64,000 nucleotides of DNA, from assembly GCF_013167895.1 (NCBI RefSeq), contig NZ_BLWC01000001.1:248001-312000 (forward strand), in the 5' to 3' direction. This DNA is from Streptomyces fulvorobeus (GTDB lineage: Bacteria; Actinomycetota; Actinomycetes; Streptomycetales; Streptomycetaceae). The position numbers were made by a program, and so were the translations under genes. Positions 39,920-47,524 of the stretch are shown here, one piece after another; the stretch's first letter is position 1, and each line of letters begins with the position of its first letter. Under the pieces are notes generated by a model. The model was not told the origin of the DNA, did not search any database, and saw only the letters and a list, made by a program, of their open reading frames with translations.

Positions 39920-40278
39920 CGGTCCCCTCGCGCGGGGAAGGGCGGGATGCGGGGGCCGGACACCGGAGCCGGGGCCCGCGTGCCGTCGATGTCCACGCCT
40001 CACTCCTGACTGCTGTCGACGGGTCGGTTGCCGTTCTCTTTCGGAGGTCCGCCCGCGCACGGATGCGCCCGGTGGGAACCTGCCGTGCCCGGGCGTCCGA
40101 CGGGCGTGTTCCCTGCGGTCGGCTGACGGCTCGTCAAGCCGAACACGAACCGGCCGCCGATGCCAGGACCCACCACGCGCGTCGTCCCCCGCGTCGCGCA
40201 TCGGTGGACCGGCGGTGGGCCGACGGCTCCGGCGAGCGGGGCGGAACGCAATGGGCGCCCGCTCTATAGGCTGAACAC
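39920..40278. other. 359-base divergent region between crtY and the MarR gene
   Basis: No gene is supported. Two elements stand out: TGACG-GCT-CGTCA at 40124-40136 (5-bp inverted repeat) and a TATAGG -10-like box at 40265-40270 just before the MarR start. I see no clear promoter for crtY. Confidence 0.5.
40265..40270 (+). promoter_or_regulatory. -10 box giving a possible leaderless MarR mRNA
   Basis: TATAGG at 40265-40270 ends eight bases before the GTG at 40279. A transcript would start at about the start codon, and no ribosome-binding site precedes that GTG. The expected -35 position (GCGGAA, near 40241) is a poor match. Confidence 0.35.
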
Positions 40279-40776
40279 GTGGCGAGTACAGGAAAGACAC
40301 CGGCGGCCGAGTCCGCCGCACGGGCCGGAGGACAGGGCGGCGGGCAGGAGCTCCACGCCTTCGCGGTGCAGCTGCGGCGCATGAACGGCGAGATCAACCG
40401 CCTCGCGCACACCTTCGCGGCCGAGCAGGGGCTGCACGCCACCGACATCCAGGCGCTCGCCGCGATCCTGGACGCGGAGACACCGCTCACTCCGGGCGGT
40501 CTGCGCCGGCATCTCGGGCTCACCTCCGGCGCGGTCACCGCCTGTCTCGACCGGCTGGAGCGGGCGGGGCACATCCGCAGGGCCCGGGAGAGCCCCGACC
40601 GTCGCGTGGTGCATCTGCACTACCTCCCCGAGGCCAGGTCGGCGGCCCGGAGCACGTTCATGCCCCTCGCCTCTGCCACCACCCGTGCCCAGGAGCGGTT
40701 CAGCGGTGAGGAGCTCACAACCGTGCTCAGGTTCCTCGCCGCCCTGAACGAGGAACTGGACCAGTTGCGGCAGTGA
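40279..40776 (+). CDS. MarR-family transcriptional regulator
   Basis: A 165-residue winged-helix regulator. Residues about 60-125 form the DNA-binding domain: LTPGGLRRHLGLTSGAVTAC (helix-turn-helix) and RRARESPDRRVVHLHY (wing). The N-terminal 25 residues are low-complexity. It starts at GTG 40279; no ribosome-binding site is visible, and a -10-like box just upstream suggests a leaderless message. It lies upstream of, and co-directional with, an MMPL exporter, separated by 146 bases that contain two TCTC-x-GAGA palindromes. Repression of the exporter, relieved by a ligand, is the simplest reading. Confidence 0.88.
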   Translation: MASTGKTPAAESAARAGGQGGGQELHAFAVQLRRMNGEINRLAHTFAAEQGLHATDIQALAAILDAETPLTPGGLRRHLGLTSGAVTACLDRLERAGHIRRARESPDRRVVHLHYLPEARSAARSTFMPLASATTRAQERFSGEELTTVLRFLAALNEELDQLRQ

Positions 40777-40862
40777 CACCGACGTCTCCGTCCGTGGTGC
40801 GTCCGAACCGTCCGCACCGGGGTAAAGGAGGGGGACGTCCCCTGCGGGCCGCCCGAAAACTC

Positions 40863-40895
40863 TCTCAATCATTGAGATAGTCTCAGATCAAGAGA
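40863..40895. promoter_or_regulatory. TCTCA-type operator array upstream of the MMPL gene
   Basis: TCTCAATCATTGAGA (40863-40877) is a perfect 7-bp palindrome with one central base. TCTCAGATCAAGAGA (40881-40895) is a second, imperfect one; their centres are 18 bp apart. The junction TGAGA-TAG-TCTCA is itself a perfect 5-bp inverted repeat. The array ends 28 bases before the MMPL ATG and is unusually AT-rich for the window. Confidence 0.7.
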
Positions 40896-40922
40896 TGTCG
40901 GCCTCACTTCACCAGGAGTGCA

Positions 40923-43052
40923 ATGTCCAGCTCCACACGGCTTCTGCGGTGGCTCGTGCCCGTGGTCCTCCTCGTCGCCTGGCTCGGAATCGGCGGGACG
41001 CTCGGCCCGTACGCCGGCAAGCTCGGCGAGGTCGCCACCAATGACCAGGCGGCCTTCCTGCCGCAGAACGCCGAGTCCACCCAGGTCATCGAGGCACAGA
41101 AGGCGTTCCGTCAGGACGAGACCCTCCCGGCGGTCATCGTCTGGACAGCCGACGGAGACGGTGACGTGAGCGCCGCGCACCGCGCGTCGGCGACCGACGC
41201 CCTGGCCTCGCTGACGGGAGTCTCCGGAACCGTGGGACAGGCGTCCCCGGCCGTTCCCTCCAAGGACGGGCAGGCCCTTCAGGGCGTCGTCCAACTGCGC
41301 CCGGACCTGGGCGAGGAACTGCCCGTCGTCCTGGAGAGGCTGGGCGAGGCCGCCGGGCAGGTACCCGGCACGACGGCCAGGATCGCCGGACCCGCGGCGA
41401 GCCAGGCCGACCTGTCGGACGCGTTCGCTGGCATCGACGGACTGCTGCTCGGGGTCGCCCTGGCCACCGTGCTGATCATCCTGCTCCTGGTCTACCGCAG
41501 CATCCTGCTGCCGCTCGTCATCATCATCGGCGCCGTTCTCGCACTCGGTCTCGCCTGCGGTGTCGTGTACGCCCTGGCCGAGCGGGACATCGTCCGGGTC
41601 GACGGACAGGTCCAGGGCATCCTCTCCATCCTGGTCATCGGCGCGGCCACCGACTACGCCCTGCTCCTCACGGCCCGCTTCCGCGAGGAACTGGAGCGGC
41701 ACGGCGACCGGGTGACGGCCATGCGGGCCGCCGTACGCGAGTCGGCGGGCCCGATCGTGGCGAGCGCCGCCACCGTCGCCCTCGGCCTGATCGCACTGCT
41801 GCTCAGCGATCTCACCAACAACCGGGCGCTCGGTCCGGTGGGCGCCATCGGCATCGTCTGCGCCGTACTCAGTTCGCTCACCTTCCTGCCCGCCGTGCTC
41901 GTCCTGCTGGGCCGCAGCGCGTACTGGCCCGCCCGCCCGAAGCCGGCCGGAGCCACGGACGGCAGCGGCAAGGGCCGGGGCGTGTGGCCGCGGGTCGCCG
42001 CCCTGGTGGACCGGGCCCCGCGCAAGGTCTGGGCGGCCACCCTCGCCGGGCTACTGGCCTGCGCCGCCTTCGCGCCGATGCTCGAGTCAAAGGGGGTCCC
42101 GCTCGACGAGCTCTTCGTCAACGACGCGCCATCCGTCGCCGCGCAGGCGACCCTGGCCAAGCACTTCCCCGGAGGATCGGGCAATCCGGCCGTCGTCATC
42201 GCCGCCGCCGGCACCGCGGACCAGGTGACCGACGCGGTCGCCGGGACCGAGGGTGTGGCGAGCGCAAGTCCGGTCACGGAATCCGGGCGGCCCGGCGGCG
42301 GTGCGCCGCTGGTGGCCGACGGCAAGGTCCGTATCGACGCCACGCTCCAGGCTCCGGCGGACAGCGACGAGGCCAAGGAGACGATCGCCCGGCTCCGTGC
42401 GGCCGTCCACGCGATCCCCGGCGCGGACGCCCTGGTCGGCGGGTACACCGCCCAGCAGTACGACACCCAGCGGACCGCGGAGCGCGACCGCACGCTGATC
42501 GTTCCCGTCGTACTGGCGATCATCCTGGTCATCCTCGTGGGGCTGCTCCGCTCCCTGCTCATGCCGGTTCTGCTGGTGGCCACGGTGGCCCTGAACTTCG
42601 TGGCGACCCTCGGGGTGTCCGCGCTCGTCTTCCAGGGGGTCTTCGGCTTCTCCGGTACGGACGCCTCGGTGCCGCTCTACGGCTTCGTGTTCCTGGTGGC
42701 TCTGGGCGTCGACTACAACATCTTCCTCATGTCGCGCGTCCGGGAGGAATCACTGAAGCACGGTACGCGCGAGGGAGTGCTGCGCGGTCTCACGGCGACG
42801 GGCGGGGTCATCACCTCGGCCGGTGTCGTGCTCGCCGCCACCTTCGCCGCCCTCGGCGTCATCCCCCTCGCCTTCCTCGTCCAGATCGCGTTCATCGTCG
42901 CCTTCGGGGTGCTGCTGGACACCCTCGTCGTCAGGTCGCTCCTCGTACCCGCGCTGGTCAGGGACGTGGGGCCGAAGGCGTGGTGGCCCGGGGCGCTGAG
43001 CCGTCGGCCGGAAGAGGTTCCCACGGAGGCGGGGAAGCTTCCGCGCGGGTAG
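40923..43052 (+). CDS. MMPL-family transporter
   Basis: A 709-residue RND-superfamily exporter with two repeated halves. Each half has one helix, a large extracytoplasmic domain (about residues 30-165 and 375-515), then five helices; 12 in total. Motifs include ILVIGAATDYALLLTARFREE and VFLVALGVDYNIFLMSRVREE, the paired transmembrane Asp/Tyr sites used in proton coupling. It probably exports a lipid, hydrophobic drug or pigment. It is preceded by the MarR gene and the TCTCA array. Its nearness to the carotenoid cluster (1 kb from crtY) suggests, but does not show, a link. Confidence 0.92.
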   Translation: MSSSTRLLRWLVPVVLLVAWLGIGGTLGPYAGKLGEVATNDQAAFLPQNAESTQVIEAQKAFRQDETLPAVIVWTADGDGDVSAAHRASATDALASLTGVSGTVGQASPAVPSKDGQALQGVVQLRPDLGEELPVVLERLGEAAGQVPGTTARIAGPAASQADLSDAFAGIDGLLLGVALATVLIILLLVYRSILLPLVIIIGAVLALGLACGVVYALAERDIVRVDGQVQGILSILVIGAATDYALLLTARFREELERHGDRVTAMRAAVRESAGPIVASAATVALGLIALLLSDLTNNRALGPVGAIGIVCAVLSSLTFLPAVLVLLGRSAYWPARPKPAGATDGSGKGRGVWPRVAALVDRAPRKVWAATLAGLLACAAFAPMLESKGVPLDELFVNDAPSVAAQATLAKHFPGGSGNPAVVIAAAGTADQVTDAVAGTEGVASASPVTESGRPGGGAPLVADGKVRIDATLQAPADSDEAKETIARLRAAVHAIPGADALVGGYTAQQYDTQRTAERDRTLIVPVVLAIILVILVGLLRSLLMPVLLVATVALNFVATLGVSALVFQGVFGFSGTDASVPLYGFVFLVALGVDYNIFLMSRVREESLKHGTREGVLRGLTATGGVITSAGVVLAATFAALGVIPLAFLVQIAFIVAFGVLLDTLVVRSLLVPALVRDVGPKAWWPGALSRRPEEVPTEAGKLPRG

Positions 43053-43098
43053 AGAGGCCGCACGGGGGGGGAGGGCCCGCATCGGGTAGACAGGTCAT

Positions 43099-43581
43099 AT
43101 GCAGACTTTTCTCCCCCTTCCGGGCTTCACGGAGTCCGCCGTCCTCCTCGACTCACGGCGGCTCGGTAAGCAGCGCGTGGAAGCACTCCAGGTGCTGCGC
43201 GGCCTGACCGTGCCCGGATACGGCTGGCGCAGGCATCCGGCGGTCCGCATGTGGGCCGGGTACGAGGAGGCGCTGGTCCGGTACGGGCTGGACATCTGCG
43301 GTGTGTGGACGGCCGAGGGGCGTGCGGACACCTGCGCCGCCACCATGATGCGGGACTTCCTCGCCCACCGGCCCGGCGGGAAGGTCCGGTCGCAGGCCGG
43401 GCTCGGCGCGGGGGGCGACCTCCCGTCATGGCTCGGCGCACCCGAGTTCCACCGCAGCCACCAGTCGGCCCTGATCCGCAAGGACCCGGACCACTACCGG
43501 GGCCTGTTCCCCGGCGTACCGGACGACCTGCCGTACGTGTGGCCGGCGTCGGACCGGGAGACACCGCGAGCGGACGGCTGA
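43099..43581 (+). CDS. MSMEG_6728-like protein (pyrimidine dimer DNA glycosylase-like fold)
   Basis: A 160-residue protein. It opens MQTFLPLPGFTESAVLLDSR with RLGKQRVEALQVLRGL, the conserved beginning of the MSMEG_6728/T4 endonuclease V-like family, and contains GWRRHPAVRMWAGYEEALVRYG and a C-terminal HRSHQSALIRKDPDHYRGLF. The relation to T4 DNA glycosylase suggests nucleic-acid binding or repair, but most bacterial members are uncharacterised. Start is ATG 43099. A long perfect hairpin follows 89 bases beyond the stop. Confidence 0.75.
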   Translation: MQTFLPLPGFTESAVLLDSRRLGKQRVEALQVLRGLTVPGYGWRRHPAVRMWAGYEEALVRYGLDICGVWTAEGRADTCAATMMRDFLAHRPGGKVRSQAGLGAGGDLPSWLGAPEFHRSHQSALIRKDPDHYRGLFPGVPDDLPYVWPASDRETPRADG

Positions 43582-43670
43582 GGTCCCCGGCCCGGGAGGC
43601 ATCATGGGTGACCCGCACCTCGTTCACCCTGGGGCGACCCGAAAGGCGTGGACCGTGCCGGCGCGTGAAT

Positions 43671-43720
43671 GTGGCCCTTGTCGGTACGGAGCCGTCAGGC
43701 TCCGTACCGACAAGGGCCAC
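43671..43720. terminator. 23-bp perfect hairpin, bidirectional terminator
   Basis: Arms 43671-43693 and 43698-43720 pair perfectly over 23 bp with a GTCA loop. It lies between the convergent gene at 43099-43581 and the DUF5133 gene at 43754-43981. It is the longest perfect hairpin in the window. Confidence 0.85.
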
Positions 43721-43753
43721 TACCTCAGGACATGTTCTCCCTGCGGTCAGGGT

Positions 43754-43981
43754 TCAGGCGGTCAGCAGGGAATCGCCCTCGGGGCGGGCGCCGGGCAGCT
43801 GGTGTCGGGCCGCTATGAGTGCGGTCTCGATGTCCCGCGTGCCGGTCGAGACGCACAGCGTGTAGGCGAGATCTTCCATCCGCTGCTGCACTTCCGGGCT
43901 GCCGTTCTCGGCATGCAGGAGCCGCAGGATGTCGTACTGCTCAAGCAGGTTCTTCAGAACTGCCGGATGCGCCATCAGCAT
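43754..43981 (-). CDS. DUF5133 protein
   Basis: A 75-residue protein, MLMAHPAVLKNLLEQYDILR, then VSTGTRDIETALIAARHQLP. This is the Streptomyces DUF5133 family, predicted all-helical and soluble. Function is unknown; similar genes are scattered in several copies per genome. ATG 43981 has AGAGGA nine bases upstream; ATG 43975 is in frame too. Confidence 0.8.
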   Translation of the reverse strand: MLMAHPAVLKNLLEQYDILRLLHAENGSPEVQQRMEDLAYTLCVSTGTRDIETALIAARHQLPGARPEGDSLLTA

Positions 43982-44257
43982 CGGACGTTTTCCTCTCGCC
44001 CTCGGTACACGGGATACTCGCCAGCCCGTCTACCCCACGTTTTCACTGTCACACCACCTGAATACAGAGGCGGCGGTTCTCAACGAACCCGGACGTGGGA
44101 GTGCGTGAACACGGTTTCCCGGGGCACAAGGGTGAGCATGACAAGAACCTGATAACTATCGATACCGACGTTAGCCAGGATCTACCGGTCGGGCGTGCTG
44201 ATCCGCTGCGAAGCGGAAGTCGGTACACGTCCACAAGACTCGATGATGGGAACTGAC

Positions 44258-44413
44258 ATGATTCTTCTTGGTCTGATTCTGCTGATCGTAGGCATGCTCG
44301 TCGGCATGTCGTTGCTGACGACCATCGGCGGTGTGCTCATCGTGGTGGGTGCCGTCCTGTGGATCCTCGGTGCGAGCGGGCGCGCCGTCGGTGGGCGTAA
44401 GCACTATTTCTAG
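44258..44413 (+). CDS. DUF6131 small double-helix membrane protein (second copy)
   Basis: A 51-residue paralogue of the protein at 30917-31072, with the same layout: ILLGLILLIVGMLVGMSLLT, a second helix ending WILGASGRAV, and the tail GGRKHYF. Start is ATG 44258 after GGGA. The upstream region is comparatively AT-rich (ACTATCGATACC). A 20-bp hairpin lies 45 bases beyond its stop. Confidence 0.82.
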   Translation: MILLGLILLIVGMLVGMSLLTTIGGVLIVVGAVLWILGASGRAVGGRKHYF

Positions 44414-44457
44414 TCCTGCGTCTGAATAGCAGCGCGTGGACGGTTGTGCATTGACAG

Positions 44458-44501
44458 GTGCGGGTGGGCCGCGACGGGAAGCCGTCGCGGCCCACCCGCA
44501 C
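44458..44501 (+). terminator. 20-bp perfect hairpin between DUF6131 and lysE-like gene
   Basis: Arms 44458-44477 and 44482-44501 pair perfectly around a GAAG loop. The right arm ends 28 bases before the LysE-family ATG. It may terminate the DUF6131 transcript or act as a leader element for the exporter. Confidence 0.8.
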
Positions 44502-44529
44502 GTCGTGTGCCCAGCCCTTGGGAGGTCGT

Positions 44530-45240
44530 ATGTCCGCGAATATTCTGGGGTTCTTAGGAGTGGTCCTGGTGGCCTACGCCGTGCCGGGGCCGGATTTCCT
44601 CGTCATCGTCCGGGCCGCCGCCACAAGACGCTCTCTGGGGCGGGCCGCCGCGTTCGGTGCCCAGGCCGGCCTGTGCGTCCACGTCGCCGCAGCGGTCCTG
44701 GGTCTCTCGCTGCTCGTCAGCCAGTCCGCTCTCGCCTTCACCCTGGTCAAACTCGCCGGGGCGGCCTACCTGGTCCACCTGGGGGTCCGCACCCTGCTCG
44801 CCACCCGCAGGAGTGGCAAGACCGACGCCCCTGGTGCGACTGAGCGAGACGGCGCCGCAGGTGCCCGTCCGCGCCCCGCTGGAGCGTCCTGGGCCCGGCG
44901 ACCGGGCGGGAGTACGGACGCTCGGAACGGGGGCCGCACGGGTTGGTGGCAGTCCTTCACCGAAGGTCTGCTGACCAATGTGCTCAACCCGAAAGCGTCG
45001 CTGTTCTTCCTGAGTGTTCTTCCGCAGTTCGTCGATCACGACAGTTCCCGGGTACGCGAGCAGATCCTCGTGCTGGGAATCCTCGATGTGGCCGTCGGCG
45101 TGGTGCTGTGGCTCGGCCTGGTCGCCGTGGCCGGCGGGCTCCGGACCCGGATGGCCCGGCCGGCCTTCAGGCGCCGCTGGGACCGGGTGACCGGTTCGCT
45201 CCTCGTCGCCATGGGCATGGGGGTGGCAGTGGCCGACTGA
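44530..45240 (+). CDS. LysE-family amino-acid exporter
   Basis: A 236-residue membrane protein. The family signature near the N-terminus is AYAVPGPDFLVIVRAAATR. Helices are clear at about residues 3-25, 40-80 and 150-236. Compared with the family, the cytoplasmic loop between helices 3 and 4 (residues 95-140) is enlarged and rich in Ala, Gly, Pro and Arg. LysE/RhtB proteins export basic or neutral amino acids. Start is ATG 44530 with GGGAGG upstream. Confidence 0.87.
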   Translation: MSANILGFLGVVLVAYAVPGPDFLVIVRAAATRRSLGRAAAFGAQAGLCVHVAAAVLGLSLLVSQSALAFTLVKLAGAAYLVHLGVRTLLATRRSGKTDAPGATERDGAAGARPRPAGASWARRPGGSTDARNGGRTGWWQSFTEGLLTNVLNPKASLFFLSVLPQFVDHDSSRVREQILVLGILDVAVGVVLWLGLVAVAGGLRTRMARPAFRRRWDRVTGSLLVAMGMGVAVAD

Positions 45241-45382
45241 GCCGGCCGAGAGGCGTCCGGCTCACCGCGAGGCACTGCCTGGACGAGTCACCGGCCGCCA
45301 CGGGCGCGAACCCCCGCGGAGCCGCCGACGCGGGTAATACCCTGCTTCAGGGCCCCGTCGGCAACCTACCCAGGAGGAACCG

Positions 45383-46375
45383 TTGCGCATGCTCATCAAC
45401 GTCCCTGAGACCGTCGTCGCCGACGCGCTGCGCGGTATGGCCGCGGCCCACCCCGAGTTGACCGTGGACGTCGAGGGCCGCCTGGTGGTGCGGCGCGACG
45501 CGCCCGTGGCCGGGCAGGTGGGGCTCGTTTCCGGCGGAGGGTCCGGGCACGAGCCGTTGCACGCCGGGTTCGTCGGGCCGGGGATGCTCTCCGCGGCCTG
45601 CGCCGGGGAGGTGTTCACCTCGCCGGTGCCGGATCAGATGGTGCGGGCCGCCATGGCGGTGGACAGCGGGGCGGGGGTGCTGTTCGTCGTCAAGAACTAC
45701 ACGGGAGACGTACTCAACTTCGCCATGGCTGCCGAGCTCGCCGAGGACGAGGGGGTGCAGGTGGCCCAGGTACTGGTCGACGACGACGTGGCGGTGGTCG
45801 ACAGCTCGTTCACCGCAGGCCGGCGGGGCACCGGGGCGACCCTGTTCGTCGAGAAGATCGCCGGGGCCCTCGCCGGTGAGGGCGCGCCCCTGGAGCGGGT
45901 GGCCGCGACCGCCCGCCGGGTGAACGAGTCGTCCCGGAGCTTCGGGGTCGCGCTCAGTGCCGTGACGACCCCCGCCAAGGGCAGTCCGACCTTCGATCTA
46001 CCGCCGGGCGAGCTGGAGTTGGGCATCGGGATTCACGGCGAGCCGGGACGGGAACGCCGCCCGATGATGACCTCGGGGGAGATCGCCGACTTCTCCGTGA
46101 ACGCCGTACTCGACGACCTGCGGCCCGACGGCCCCGTGATCGCCCTGGTCAACGGAATGGGGGCGACGCCGCTGCTGGAGCTGTACGGGTTCAACGCCGA
46201 GGTGCAGCGCGTCCTCACGGAGCGGCGCGTGCCGGTCGCCCGTACGCTCGTGGGGAACTACGTGACCTCGCTCGACATGGCCGGCTGCTCGGTGACGCTC
46301 TGCCAGGTGGACGAGGAAATGCTGCGGCTCTGGGACGCGCCGGTGCGGACGCCCGCCCTGCGATGGGGCCGCTGA
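45383..46375 (+). CDS. dhaK: dihydroxyacetone kinase subunit DhaK
   Basis: A 330-residue DhaK. The substrate-binding His lies in GIHGEPGRER, and GGGSGHEPLHAGFVG and VLFVVKNYTGDVLNF are the nucleotide-independent core motifs. DhaK binds dihydroxyacetone covalently and receives phosphate from DhaL-ADP. It starts at TTG 45383 with AGGAGG five bases upstream; ATG 45389 is in frame, but homologues begin at the TTG-coded Met. It heads dhaK-dhaL-dhaM. Confidence 0.95.
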   Translation: MRMLINVPETVVADALRGMAAAHPELTVDVEGRLVVRRDAPVAGQVGLVSGGGSGHEPLHAGFVGPGMLSAACAGEVFTSPVPDQMVRAAMAVDSGAGVLFVVKNYTGDVLNFAMAAELAEDEGVQVAQVLVDDDVAVVDSSFTAGRRGTGATLFVEKIAGALAGEGAPLERVAATARRVNESSRSFGVALSAVTTPAKGSPTFDLPPGELELGIGIHGEPGRERRPMMTSGEIADFSVNAVLDDLRPDGPVIALVNGMGATPLLELYGFNAEVQRVLTERRVPVARTLVGNYVTSLDMAGCSVTLCQVDEEMLRLWDAPVRTPALRWGR

Positions 46376-46419
46376 CACGCTTGCGCCTGTGGTCCACGCC
46401 TGCCGGACAAGGAGATGAT

Positions 46420-47043
46420 GTGCTCGACTCCGACTTCTTCCACCGCTGGATGACCGCCACCGCGGTCGCCGTCGACCGTGAGGCCGGCCGGCTGACCGAG
46501 CTGGACTCGGCGATCGGTGACGCCGACCACGGCAGCAATCTGCGACGCGGATTCGCCGCTGTGACGGCCGTACTGGACGAAGACACCCCGCAGACCCCGG
46601 GGGCCCTACTGGCACTCGCGGGACGGCAGCTGATCGCGACGGTGGGCGGCGCGTCCGGCCCGTTGTACGGGACCCTGCTGCGGCGCACGGGAAAGGCACT
46701 CGGCGACGCCGCCGAGGTGACGCCGGGACAGCTGGCCGAGGCGTTCGGGGCGGGCGTCGCGGCGGTGGGGAAGCTGGGCGGCGCGCAGGCCGGTGACAAG
46801 ACGATGCTCGACGCGCTGCTGCCGGCCGCCCAGGCGCTCGGGGAGTCCTTCGCGGCGGCGCGTGAGGCGGCGGAGGCGGGCGCGCTCGCCACCGTCGCCC
46901 TGCGGGCCCGCAAGGGACGGGCCAGCTATCTGGGCGAGCGGAGCATCGGGCACCAGGACCCGGGAGCCACGTCGGCCGCGCTGCTCGTCGCGGCGCTGAC
47001 CGAGGCGGGCGCGGCGCGCGGGGACGACGGGAGCGGCTCATGA
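46420..47043 (+). CDS. dhaL: dihydroxyacetone kinase subunit DhaL
   Basis: A 207-residue DhaL. The ADP/magnesium-binding pattern is LDSAIGDADHGSNLRRGF, with GDKTMLDAL and KGRASYLGERSIGHQDPGATS in the C-terminal half. The start is GTG 46420, after AAGGAG; the frame upstream is unlike the family. It transfers phosphate from tightly bound ADP/ATP to dihydroxyacetone on DhaK. It lies 44 bases after dhaK; its TGA overlaps the dhaM ATG (ATGA). Confidence 0.94.
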   Translation: MLDSDFFHRWMTATAVAVDREAGRLTELDSAIGDADHGSNLRRGFAAVTAVLDEDTPQTPGALLALAGRQLIATVGGASGPLYGTLLRRTGKALGDAAEVTPGQLAEAFGAGVAAVGKLGGAQAGDKTMLDALLPAAQALGESFAAAREAAEAGALATVALRARKGRASYLGERSIGHQDPGATSAALLVAALTEAGAARGDDGSGS

Positions 47044-47452
47044 GCGGGGCGGCGGGTCGGGTCGGCATCGTCCTGGTGTCGCACAGCGGCCCGGTGGCCG
47101 AGTCGGTCGCCGAGCTGGCGCGAGGGCTCGCGGCGGGCGGGGCGACCGCCCCGTGGCCGCCGCGGGGGGCACCACCAAAGGCGGCCTGGGGACGAGCGCG
47201 GATCTGATCGCGGGGGCGGCGCGGTCGGTGGACGGCGGCGCCGGGGTCGCGGTTCTGGTGGACCTGGGGAGCGCGGTGCTCACGGTCAAGGCCATGCTCG
47301 CCGAGGGGGACGAACTGCCGGACGGGACCCGCCTGGTCGACGCGCCGTTCGTCGAGGGCGCTGTCGCCGCGGTGGTCACCGCGTCGGCCGGCGGTGACCT
47401 GGACGCGGTGGAGGCGGCGGCTGCGGAAGCGTACGGCTACCGCAAGGTGTAG
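47040..47452 (+). CDS. dhaM: phosphotransfer subunit DhaM, single domain, one frame break
   Basis: About 137 residues in two frames. ATG 47040 gives VGIVLVSHSGPVAESVAELA, with the phospho-acceptor His. The frame breaks at the CCCC at 47149-47152; one more C continues VAAAGGTTKGGLGTSADLIAG to the stop. It carries only the EIIA-man-like domain, as in Lactococcus, without the HPr and EI-like domains of E. coli DhaM. It passes phosphate from PEP via EI and HPr to DhaL-ADP. The operon is thus PTS-dependent. Confidence 0.9.
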
Positions 47453-47471
47453 GCGCGGTCGAGGGCGGGGT

Positions 47472-47507
47472 GCCGCCGGCCGGGAGAAATCTCTCCTGTC
47501 CGGCGGC
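47472..47507. terminator. bidirectional terminator between dhaM and the phosphodiesterase gene
   Basis: GCCGCCGG (47472-47479) pairs with CCGGCGGC (47500-47507), and inside it GGAGA pairs with TCTCC around AATC. It lies between two convergent genes. Confidence 0.7.
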
Positions 47508-47524
47508 GCTCCGCCGTCGTTTCC

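Noticed and set aside
40124..40136. TGACG-GCT-CGTCA as a LitS or LitR site controlling crtY
   Set aside because: It is only a 5-bp inverted repeat, no lit genes are present, and I know no consensus firmly enough to claim it.
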